From the NCBI GenBank assembly GCA_016712535.1, contig JADJQW010000002.1:62001-126000 (forward strand): 64,000 nt of DNA, given 5' to 3'. The notes beneath the pieces were generated by a model that was given only the letters and a program-made list of their open reading frames with translations, ran no database searches and was not told the origin of the DNA. This DNA is from Flavobacteriales bacterium. Its GTDB lineage: Bacteria; Bacteroidota; Bacteroidia; Flavobacteriales_F; PHOS-HE28. How positions within the stretch are numbered: the first letter of the stretch is position 1; each line of letters opens with the position of its first letter. This document shows, piece by piece, positions 49,398 through 57,534 of the stretch. The translations under genes and the position numbers were made by a program.

Positions 49398-51578
49398 CTA
49401 GGGCAGCTGCTGCACGCGCGTGGCCGTGGGCGTGCTGCCGCCGATGTTCAGCAGGATCGGATCGCGGTCGTTCTGTTGGCCCACGTATTTCACCACGCCA
49501 TCGAGGTTCACATCCTCGGGCCAGTACCCGCTCGTGGTGTTGGTAGGGATGCTTCCGCCGACACGTACCAGGATCGGGTCACGGTCGTTCTGCTGGCCGA
49601 TGTACCTCAGCGCGCCATCCGGTTCGACATTGCCAGCCCAGAGCACCATGTCATCGCCAATCAACTTGCGTGCTTCTGTTCCCCATGTGGGCGCTGCCGG
49701 GCTGGTGAAATCGATCACTGCTGGCGTCCCCGACAAGGCCACGGGCTGAGCGGTCATCACGGCCAGGTGGTTGCGGTGGCGGATAGCGATGTGGTATTCG
49801 CCATCACCAGCACAGAAACCTACAGGGGCCACGCCATCAACGGCCACGATATCCCCATCGCGCTGAAGCAGCGCTGCACGCCGTGCGATCACCACGCTGG
49901 GATCATCGGCTACGCGCAATTCCACCATCACCCAATCGACAATAGCAGAGGACAGCGTCCAGGTGAGCGCTTGCTGCGTGGTGCTCGCATCCTGCTCCAG
50001 CACGAAGCCCAAGTCGCTGTACGGCTCGTTCAGCGGGATCAGTCCGGCCAAGCGCAGGTCGTCGCGTTGAGGGAGGAAGGAACCCGTATCGTAGGCGCCT
50101 TCGAGGAAAGCCTTGGCGCGCACGAAGATGCCGGCGCAGTCCGGCTTGCGGTACTGGATGACGAATGCATCGGTGCTTCCTGCATTCGTGAGCAGCGATA
50201 CGCCGGGCCCGGGATCCGCATCCATGGTCTGCAGGTAAGCGCCTGCAACCACGAATCGTCCCTGCGTGCCGAGTGCCAGCGCGTTGGCCACATCGTTCTG
50301 GGCGGAGCCGAATCCGAATCCGAAGATGACCGTTCCATTGGCCGTGTAGCTGGCCACGAAGCAATCGCCGCCGCCATTGGTGAGCAGTTCAAGCGTGCCT
50401 GGCCCGGGATCGAGGTCGAGGGCGGTTGAACCGAAGCTGCCGAAGACCCCGCAAATCGTGATCCGGTTGAGGGCGTCCACCTTGAGCGAAAGCCCTTCGT
50501 TGAGAAAGCTCTTTAGCATGAAGGCCCAAGTCAGGGAGCCATCGCTGCTGAGCTTGCACACGAAAGCCGGCTCGGTGAAATCGCCCGCGAGGCTGAGCAC
50601 CCCCGGCCCGGGGTCGAAGTCCGTGCTGCTGGTGATGCGGCCAGTGAGGACAGGGCCGCCATCCGGACCTACGCCGATCGCCTTTCCGCGCTCATTGCCG
50701 CTGGCGCCGATCCCATGGCCCCAGATGAATGCGCCCGAGGAAGAGAGTTTCAGCACGAAGATGTCTGCATCGCCGCCGCTGGTTCGCGTGGCCACTCCAG
50801 GCCCGGGGTCCAGGTCAACGGAATTCCGGAACTCACCGGTAACGATAAGGTTGTCCAGCGCATCCACGCAAACAGCATATGCGATGTCCTGTGCAGTGCC
50901 TCCCACCGTGAAGCCCCAAAGGAAATTGCCGTTGCTGTCCATCTTCTGAACGAAGGCATCCTGTTGTCCCATGCCCGCCACCGTAGCGGTGCCTGGCCCG
51001 GGATCAAGGTCGCCGCCGTTGCCCAGCGCGCCCACGGTGATCAAGTTCCCCTGGCCATCGATGGCGATGCCATAGCCCTCATCATTCCCAAGCCCGCCGA
51101 AGATGCGCCCCCATTGGTAGGAGCCCGAGGCGCTGAGCTTGATCACGAAGGCCGCGAAAACGGTGTTCGGCGTCGTCTGGAAGTCGGTGCCCGGCCCGGG
51201 GTCGAGATCCACGGTACCGCGCACGCGGCCAGTGAGGTACATATTGTCCTGGGCGTCGATGACGATGGAGCGCCCGTACTCTGCGCCACTCACGCCCAGG
51301 GATCCGCCCCACTGGAAATTGCCCGCAGAATCGAGCTTCTGGATGAAGATGTCGTGATCACCGTTGCTGCTCACGTTGAAGGTGCCCGCTCCAGGGTCGA
51401 GGTCCACCGTATTCACGAAAATGCCGGCCGTCCAAACGCTGTTCTGTCCATCAATGCTCGTGGCGAAAGCGTTCTCTGTCAAGGCACCATTGACGCTGCG
51501 GCCCCAATCGAGCGATTGAGCGCTAATCGAGCAGGCGAGGTTGGCCATCAGAGTAGCCAGAACGGTGCGAGGGGTCAT
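49398..51578 (-). CDS. Secreted SBBP-type beta-propeller protein with C-terminal QLP module
   Basis: 726 aa from ATG at 51578 (the open frame upstream is shadow of the divergent gene). Signal peptide MTPRTVLATLMANLACSIS, cut after SAQ. Residues 25-470 carry at least seven SBBP-like units, each with DLDPGPGT, a phrase like DAFVQKMDSNGNFLWG and YGIAIDGQGNLITVG. From about residue 480 a different module begins (AKAFLEGAYDTGSF, VDWVMVELR, IRHRNHLAVMT, MVLWAGNVEPDG) and ends with two DGxxxYxGQQNDRDPIL units and the terminus VQQLP. The same module ends the neighbouring divergent protein. No classical T9SS type A or B domain is visible. Confidence 0.8.
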   Translation of the reverse strand: MTPRTVLATLMANLACSISAQSLDWGRSVNGALTENAFATSIDGQNSVWTAGIFVNTVDLDPGAGTFNVSSNGDHDIFIQKLDSAGNFQWGGSLGVSGAEYGRSIVIDAQDNMYLTGRVRGTVDLDPGPGTDFQTTPNTVFAAFVIKLSASGSYQWGRIFGGLGNDEGYGIAIDGQGNLITVGALGNGGDLDPGPGTATVAGMGQQDAFVQKMDSNGNFLWGFTVGGTAQDIAYAVCVDALDNLIVTGEFRNSVDLDPGPGVATRTSGGDADIFVLKLSSSGAFIWGHGIGASGNERGKAIGVGPDGGPVLTGRITSSTDFDPGPGVLSLAGDFTEPAFVCKLSSDGSLTWAFMLKSFLNEGLSLKVDALNRITICGVFGSFGSTALDLDPGPGTLELLTNGGGDCFVASYTANGTVIFGFGFGSAQNDVANALALGTQGRFVVAGAYLQTMDADPGPGVSLLTNAGSTDAFVIQYRKPDCAGIFVRAKAFLEGAYDTGSFLPQRDDLRLAGLIPLNEPYSDLGFVLEQDASTTQQALTWTLSSAIVDWVMVELRVADDPSVVIARRAALLQRDGDIVAVDGVAPVGFCAGDGEYHIAIRHRNHLAVMTAQPVALSGTPAVIDFTSPAAPTWGTEARKLIGDDMVLWAGNVEPDGALRYIGQQNDRDPILVRVGGSIPTNTTSGYWPEDVNLDGVVKYVGQQNDRDPILLNIGGSTPTATRVQQLP

Positions 51579-51700
51579 GGGCTGGTACGTGATTCCGCGC
51601 AACCTAGCACGCCAACGGGCGCTGGTTCCGATGCCGACCGCGAACGACGGGACAATAAGGGTGAGGGGAATCCGGGCTTGTTCTGATCGCGTCAATGGGC

Positions 51701-51708
51701 TAGTTTGG
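51701..51708 (+). promoter_or_regulatory. Putative -7 box of the haem-propeller gene
   Basis: TAGTTTGG, one mismatch from TAnnTTTG, 51 nt upstream of the ATG at 51760. Confidence 0.3.
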
Positions 51709-51759
51709 CCGGTCTGAAAACTGCCGGTGCGTGACAGGCCCCGGGAAATCGACCTCCCC

Positions 51760-54700
51760 ATGCGCTTCTTCTCCGCCAACCGCAAGTCGATCATCGCGCT
51801 TTCCAGTCTCGGTTTGATCGCCGGACTCACTGCATTCGAGCATGGGCCCGAGGACGAGGGAACGGCCAAGGCGATCGGCAACGGAGTGCCGACGAGCAGC
51901 TTCACCAATTTCGAGTCGGCGCATGTGAGCCCGATCGCCATGACGCCCGATGGCACCAAATTGCTCGCGGTGAACACGGCGAATAACAGCCTGGAGGTGT
52001 TCACCTTGAGCGCCACGGGCATGATGCATTTCGCCACCATACCCGTTGGCCTTGATCCGGTAACGGTGCGCGCCCGCACCAACAATGAGGTCTGGGTGGT
52101 CTGCCAGGTCAGCGACGAGATCAGCATCGTGGACCTCACCCTGAAGGCCACCATCCGCAGTGTTGCGACTGAGAACGAGCCGGCCGACCTGGTGTTCGCA
52201 GGCACTCCGCAGAAGGCTTATGTGAGCTGTGCGGAGCGCGAGAGCATCCAGGTGTTCGACCCGGCCAACCTCGCTACCGCGCCCGTTGAGGTCCTGCTGA
52301 AAGGCGAGCAACCGCGCGCACTGGCCGTAAGCCCCGATGGGAGCACGGTTTATTGCGCCTTCTTCGAGAGCGGCAACCGCACCACCGCCATCAGCGGCAA
52401 TGATTTCTTCTCCACCGAGCACGTGCCCACCAAGATCGGCATCTGCTCTACGCAGGGGGGGTGCACCCTGATCCCGAACGATGTCAAGCGACCGACCGGG
52501 CCATACGGCGGCGTGGTCCCGGTGCCGAATTCCGGAACGGGATTCAACCCACCGCTCAACCCGAGCAACCCGCCGTCCACCGAGACCAACACGATGATCG
52601 TGCGCAAGAACGCGTCCGGCCAATGGATGGACGACAACAACCATGACTGGACGAACATCGTGAGCGGAGGCGCTGGCGTTCGTCAAGCCGGCTGGGACAT
52701 GCCGGACCGCGATGTGGCCATGATCGCGACCAGCACGAATGCAGTCACATATAAGAGCACGTTGGGGAATATCCTCATGGCCATGAGCGTGCGGCCCGGC
52801 ACTGGCGAAGTGTTCGTGGTGGGTACCGATGCCACCAACGAGATCCGCTTCGAGCCAAACCTGAAAGGGAAGTTCCTTCGGGTGAACGTTTCGCGCTTCG
52901 CACCACCCTCGGGCTCCGTGGCGATCACGGACATGAATCCGCAGATCAATTACAGCACCCACACTTCACCTCCAGCGGTGCGCAAGCAGGCCTTGGGCGA
53001 CCCGCGCGGCATCGCCTGGCGCACGGATGGCACCAAGGCATACGTCACTGGCATGGGCTCCAACAACGTGATCACGATCAATGCCACGGGTAGCCGCACC
53101 GTTCCGGACCCCATCCCCGTGGGCGAAGGCCCAACGGGCGTCGTGATCGATGAAGCACGCCAGCGCGCGTACGTCATCAACAAATTCGGTGGCAGCATCT
53201 CCACCATCGACCTCTCCACGGACAAGGAAGTGAGCCGCACAGCCTTCTTCGACCCCACGCCGCAGGTGATCAAGACCGGGCGCAAGCATTTGTACAACAC
53301 CCACACCGGCAGCGGTCACGGTCACATCAGCTGCGGCAGCTGTCATGTGGATGCCCGTTGGGACCGGCTCGGTTGGGACCTTGGGGATCCGTCCGGCGAG
53401 ATGGCGCTCGTGGATGGCAAGAGCTTCCATCCGTTGAAGGGCGTGAAGACCACGCAATTCCTCATCGACATCATCGGTCGGGGCCGTGGCAATCTGCATT
53501 GGCGCGGCGACAAGGATGGCTTCGCCGATTTCGCAGGCGCATTCCAGAACCTGCAAGGCGCCGATGCGCCGCTGGATGTGGTGAGCATGCAGGAGTTCAG
53601 TGATTTCCTGGCCGCCTGCTGGTACGTGCCGAACCCATACCGTGTCTACAAGCCCAATTCGCAATCGTCCACGGCGCGGATCAACCCGAACCGCGTACGA
53701 GGTACAGGCGTCACGTTCCAGAGCGTTCCTCCAGCGGTGAATCTTTTCGTTGCCGTCAACGTGAATTGCGTACCCTGCCACAATGCACAAACGGGACGCG
53801 GTGACCTTGCCGGGAATGGACAGGTGGCCGGGAACGCCCCCGGCGCGGGAGGCACCACGAACAACACACAAGGCTTCACCATGAACAGGAACATGGCCGG
53901 TGACTTGCGCAGCGCCTACCGGAAGACGGGCTTCTTCTACAACACCACCGAATGCACCAGTGGCTTCGGGCTATTGTCCGAAGGTGTGATGGAGACATGG
54001 TACAACGGTGCTGGTACAGCTAATTACATGGGGGACTACGAGCCGGAGATCCTTAGTTGGTCAGGAGGCATCGATAATGCCAACTGCTCGCAGTGCTTCA
54101 ACACCACCAATTTCCCATTCTCCGCCTCTGCCGTGAATGATGTGCTCCCCGCGGTGGGCATGCGCCATACGATCAACGGATCGATCGGCTCCACCACCAC
54201 GCTCAACGTGCTGAAGGACCTGGCCGACACCCGTGCCAGCGAGTACGGCATGGTGGTGAAAGGCATCTGGGGCGGCGTGCCGCGCGGCTTCTACTATTTG
54301 GGCAGCAACAACTACCAGCCCGACCAGAACGGGGCCGCAGCCGTCACGCACACCGCGTTGGTCGCGGCCGCCCAAGCCGGCGGCGCACCGCTCACATGGA
54401 CCCTCGTGCACCCCACCACCAAGATCCGGCATGGCGTTGACCGCGACATGGATGGCATCTACGACTTCACCGATGGGGACAGCGAGCTCGCCTTGAACCT
54501 TGTGCTCGAAGGCGCTTGGACAGGAACCGCGATGCGCACCAGCCTGAAGACCGCAGGCCTGTTGCCTATGAGCGATCCCTACGGCATGGGCGCCACCATG
54601 AGCCAGGCATTATTCGACCGCACGGGCAGCAATGCGCCCGTGGATTGGGTGATGGTGCAGCTGCGCGATGGCGCCAATCATAGCACCGTTGTGGATGAGC

Positions 54701-55185
54701 GCGCGGCCCTGGTACTGGCCAACGGCAAGGTGGTGATGCCCAATGGCGAAGAGCCATTATGGTTCCCCAACGCGCCGCGCGGGCAATACAAAATGGCGAC
54801 GTGGCACCGCAACCACTTGGCCGCCATGACCAACGTGGCGCAGCAGTATGGCACTGGCGTGGTCAGCATCGACCTCACCAATCCGGCCACCGTGACCTAT
54901 GGCACCGATGCGCGCACCTTGGTCGATGGCATCAGCATGCTCTGGGCCGGCGATGTGAGCGGCGATGGCGTGCTGCGCTACACGAATGCGGACAACGACC
55001 GTGATCCCATCTTGGTGCGCATCGGCGGATCTGTGCCCACCGCGACTGCGGCGGGATACTACCCCGAAGACGTGAACCTCGACGGCGTGGTACGCTACAC
55101 TGGCTTCCAGAACGACCGTGATCCGATTCTGGTTAACATTGGAGGTGCGGTACCCACGAACTCAAGGAATGAGCAGTTGCCCTGA
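51760..55185 (+). CDS. Exported YVTN-type beta-propeller c-type cytochrome with C-terminal QLP module
   Basis: 1,141 aa from ATG at 51760, which begins a signal-like N-terminus (FFSANRKSIIALSSLGLIAG). Residues 45-230 and about 350-500 form propeller blades of the YVTN/NHL kind (SPIAMTPDGTKLLAVNTANN, GEQPRALAVSPDGSTVYCAF, GEGPTGVVIDEARQRAYVIN). Two haem-c motifs follow: CGSCH at residue 525 and CVPCH at 670, with a PSGEMALVDGKSFHPLKG region between them as in di-haem MauG/CcpA-like proteins. The last 230 residues form the same module as the divergent neighbour, ending NEQLP. It is probably an outer-membrane or surface redox or binding protein. Its substrate is unknown. Confidence 0.8.
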   Translation: MRFFSANRKSIIALSSLGLIAGLTAFEHGPEDEGTAKAIGNGVPTSSFTNFESAHVSPIAMTPDGTKLLAVNTANNSLEVFTLSATGMMHFATIPVGLDPVTVRARTNNEVWVVCQVSDEISIVDLTLKATIRSVATENEPADLVFAGTPQKAYVSCAERESIQVFDPANLATAPVEVLLKGEQPRALAVSPDGSTVYCAFFESGNRTTAISGNDFFSTEHVPTKIGICSTQGGCTLIPNDVKRPTGPYGGVVPVPNSGTGFNPPLNPSNPPSTETNTMIVRKNASGQWMDDNNHDWTNIVSGGAGVRQAGWDMPDRDVAMIATSTNAVTYKSTLGNILMAMSVRPGTGEVFVVGTDATNEIRFEPNLKGKFLRVNVSRFAPPSGSVAITDMNPQINYSTHTSPPAVRKQALGDPRGIAWRTDGTKAYVTGMGSNNVITINATGSRTVPDPIPVGEGPTGVVIDEARQRAYVINKFGGSISTIDLSTDKEVSRTAFFDPTPQVIKTGRKHLYNTHTGSGHGHISCGSCHVDARWDRLGWDLGDPSGEMALVDGKSFHPLKGVKTTQFLIDIIGRGRGNLHWRGDKDGFADFAGAFQNLQGADAPLDVVSMQEFSDFLAACWYVPNPYRVYKPNSQSSTARINPNRVRGTGVTFQSVPPAVNLFVAVNVNCVPCHNAQTGRGDLAGNGQVAGNAPGAGGTTNNTQGFTMNRNMAGDLRSAYRKTGFFYNTTECTSGFGLLSEGVMETWYNGAGTANYMGDYEPEILSWSGGIDNANCSQCFNTTNFPFSASAVNDVLPAVGMRHTINGSIGSTTTLNVLKDLADTRASEYGMVVKGIWGGVPRGFYYLGSNNYQPDQNGAAAVTHTALVAAAQAGGAPLTWTLVHPTTKIRHGVDRDMDGIYDFTDGDSELALNLVLEGAWTGTAMRTSLKTAGLLPMSDPYGMGATMSQALFDRTGSNAPVDWVMVQLRDGANHSTVVDERAALVLANGKVVMPNGEEPLWFPNAPRGQYKMATWHRNHLAAMTNVAQQYGTGVVSIDLTNPATVTYGTDARTLVDGISMLWAGDVSGDGVLRYTNADNDRDPILVRIGGSVPTATAAGYYPEDVNLDGVVRYTGFQNDRDPILVNIGGAVPTNSRNEQLP

Positions 55186-55267
55186 GCGCGGTCCGGGGTG
55201 TTCAGACTTCCAAGGCCAACGCGCTTAAGGCCAGCCTTGGTTCGGGCTTGGGGCGAACCGTTGAGCC

Positions 55268-55275
55268 TACATTCG
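55268..55275 (+). promoter_or_regulatory. Putative -7 box of the first M43 protease gene
   Basis: TACATTCG, 13 nt before the ATG at 55289. A ccaagg/ccttgg inverted repeat at 55210-55240 lies upstream and might end the preceding gene. Confidence 0.4.
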
Positions 55276-55288
55276 ACGCCCCTCACGC

Positions 55289-57349
55289 ATGCGCTATCCG
55301 ATTCTCCTTCCTGCCTTGGCCTTTGCCTTCACCGCGATTGCCCAGGATGAGGGCTTCCGTTGCCTGGCCAACAACCCCGCAGAGCTGAGCCGTCACTTGG
55401 CTGCTGATCCCGGCGCCATGGTGCACGCCGTCCAAGCCAAGGCCGCGCTCGATGCGCGCACTGGTGCTTTCGCACGCGGCGGAGGCGAGGACTATGTGAT
55501 CCCGGTGGTCTTCCACGTGATCCACAACAATGGGACAGAGAACATCAGCGATGCCCAGGTACAGGACGCTGTTCGCATCCTTAACGAGGACTACAACAAA
55601 CTGAACCCGGATTGGACCTCGACGCACCCGCAGTTCATTGACATCGTTGCCGACGTTGGCATTCAGTTCCGCTTGGCTCAACGTGATCCTGAAGGCAATT
55701 GCACCAACGGCATCACCCGTACACAGAGCACGCAGACCAATCTGGGGGACTTCGAAATGACCCAGCTGATCCAATGGCCGCGAGACCGCTACCTGAACAT
55801 CTGGGTATGCCGCTACGCCAACGGAGCGGCGGGCTACACTTATTACCCCATCTGGCTCGATGGCTGGCCAGAGGCCGATGGCATCGTGGTGCGGTATGAT
55901 TACGTGGGGAGCATCGGGACTTCCTCCGCTTTCCGCTCGCGGGTGCTCAGCCACGAAGTGGGCCACTGGCTCAACCTGAAGCATTGCTGGGGCGATAGCA
56001 ACGAGCCAGGCGATGAAGCGAATTGCTTCATGGACGACGACGTGGAGGATACCCCCCTCACCCGTGGCTGGACCAGCTGCGTGCTGAGCGGCGCCAGCTG
56101 CGGGAGCACGCTGGACAATGTGCAGAACTACATGGAGTACAGCTATTGCGGCCGCATGTTCACCGCTGGGCAGGGCGATCGGATGCTTGCTGCGCTCACT
56201 TCGCCGATCGCGCAGCGAGAGAACCTCTGGCAGCCGGCGAACCTGGCGCTCACAGGCGTAGATGGAACCGGCACGGTGTGCGAAGCGCGCTTCACGGCCA
56301 ACCGTCGCTCGGTGTGCTCGGGCGGGAGCGTGAGCTTCTCCGACCAGAGCTTCAATGGCATCGTGCAGCGCGCATGGAGCTTCCCGGGCGGCGAGCCGGC
56401 AACAAGCACCGAGGCGGCGCCGACCGTGACCTACCCAACGACCGGAGAGTACGAGGTCACGCTCACGGTCACTGACGCCAACGGCAGTAGCCTCACCCGA
56501 ACTGAAACAGCCTACATCCGCGTGCTCCCGAGCCCCGGGCAGCCCGTGCCTTGGAACGAAGACTTCGAATCAGCTTCGATCCTGCCGAATGATACCTGGG
56601 AGGTGATTGACCCCAGCCTCGATGGCGGCTTCCAGCTCACCACGTCCGCAGCGTACTCCGGCACGCGAAGCGCTCGCCTGCCCAATACCATCTTCAGCGC
56701 AGGCCGCACCGATGAGCTGATCTCGAACACCTTCGACCTGAGCGGCGCGCCCGGCGGCATCGTGAGCTTCCGCTATGCCTACGCCAAGCGGTACGTTGCA
56801 GATGATGATGAGCTGTACGTGTACGTCAGTGCGAACTGCGGCGACACTTGGCTGCTGCGCAAGATCATGCGCGGCAACACCAGTTTGCTCACAGCCGGGG
56901 TGGTGCCCGGGGCATTCACGCCGACAAATCCCGAGCAGTGGCGCTTCGCGCAATTCTCCAACATCGGCGCGAACCTCTGCACCAGCAGCTTCCGCGTGCG
57001 ATTCGTGTTCTTGAGCAATGGCGGCAACGACCTCTACCTCGACGACATCAACGTGCAGGGCGGACTGGTCGGAATCGATGAGCTGCCCGATGGGCAATCC
57101 GGGGTGCGAATCCTCCTCGATGCTTCAGCCGGAACCGCTGATGCGTTGCTCAACCTGGATCGACCAGACAGGCTTCGATTCGATGTGCTGGACCCCTTGG
57201 GTCGCGTCGTCTCGCAGCTAGGACCGCTGTCTTTGGGCGCTGGCAGCCACCGGATCGCCCTGCCCATTCAGGGTCGGGCCGCAGGTGGCTATATGCTCCG
57301 GGTAAGTGGCGGGAATCGGAGCGAGGCTGTGCGCTTTGTGATGCCCTGA
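55289..57349 (+). CDS. Secreted M43 (pappalysin) metalloprotease with PKD domain and T9SS tail, paralogue 1
   Basis: 686 aa. Signal peptide (MRYPILLPALAFAFTAIA). The metalloprotease domain has the zinc site HEVGHWLNLKH (His at residue 222), the Met-turn NYMEYSYCGRMFT, and the family start VIPVVFHVIHNNG. A PKD domain (VCSGGSVSFSDQSFNG, WSFPGGEPATS) follows at about 335-425, then a jelly-roll-like domain with NPEQWRFAQFSNIG and LYLDDINVQGG. The final 80 residues (DALLNLDRPDRLRFDVLDPLGR, GGYMLRVSGGNRSEAVRFVMP) are a T9SS type A domain, so the enzyme is secreted or attached to the cell surface. First of three tandem paralogues. Confidence 0.9.
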   Translation: MRYPILLPALAFAFTAIAQDEGFRCLANNPAELSRHLAADPGAMVHAVQAKAALDARTGAFARGGGEDYVIPVVFHVIHNNGTENISDAQVQDAVRILNEDYNKLNPDWTSTHPQFIDIVADVGIQFRLAQRDPEGNCTNGITRTQSTQTNLGDFEMTQLIQWPRDRYLNIWVCRYANGAAGYTYYPIWLDGWPEADGIVVRYDYVGSIGTSSAFRSRVLSHEVGHWLNLKHCWGDSNEPGDEANCFMDDDVEDTPLTRGWTSCVLSGASCGSTLDNVQNYMEYSYCGRMFTAGQGDRMLAALTSPIAQRENLWQPANLALTGVDGTGTVCEARFTANRRSVCSGGSVSFSDQSFNGIVQRAWSFPGGEPATSTEAAPTVTYPTTGEYEVTLTVTDANGSSLTRTETAYIRVLPSPGQPVPWNEDFESASILPNDTWEVIDPSLDGGFQLTTSAAYSGTRSARLPNTIFSAGRTDELISNTFDLSGAPGGIVSFRYAYAKRYVADDDELYVYVSANCGDTWLLRKIMRGNTSLLTAGVVPGAFTPTNPEQWRFAQFSNIGANLCTSSFRVRFVFLSNGGNDLYLDDINVQGGLVGIDELPDGQSGVRILLDASAGTADALLNLDRPDRLRFDVLDPLGRVVSQLGPLSLGAGSHRIALPIQGRAAGGYMLRVSGGNRSEAVRFVMP

Positions 57350-57534
57350 CTCCCTCGTCGGGGACAAGGTCGCGTTCGGGGAGGTGATATCCGGATTGGT
57401 CGGAACCGCACTGCTATTGAGCGATAGCCTGGACTGTTTTGGATCCATCGTGCCGCAATAGCATTGCCAAGCTGTGACAGGCGGGTGAGGCTGGGACGGG
57501 TATTTTGGCACCCCTTAGACCCCCCCCCTCGCGC

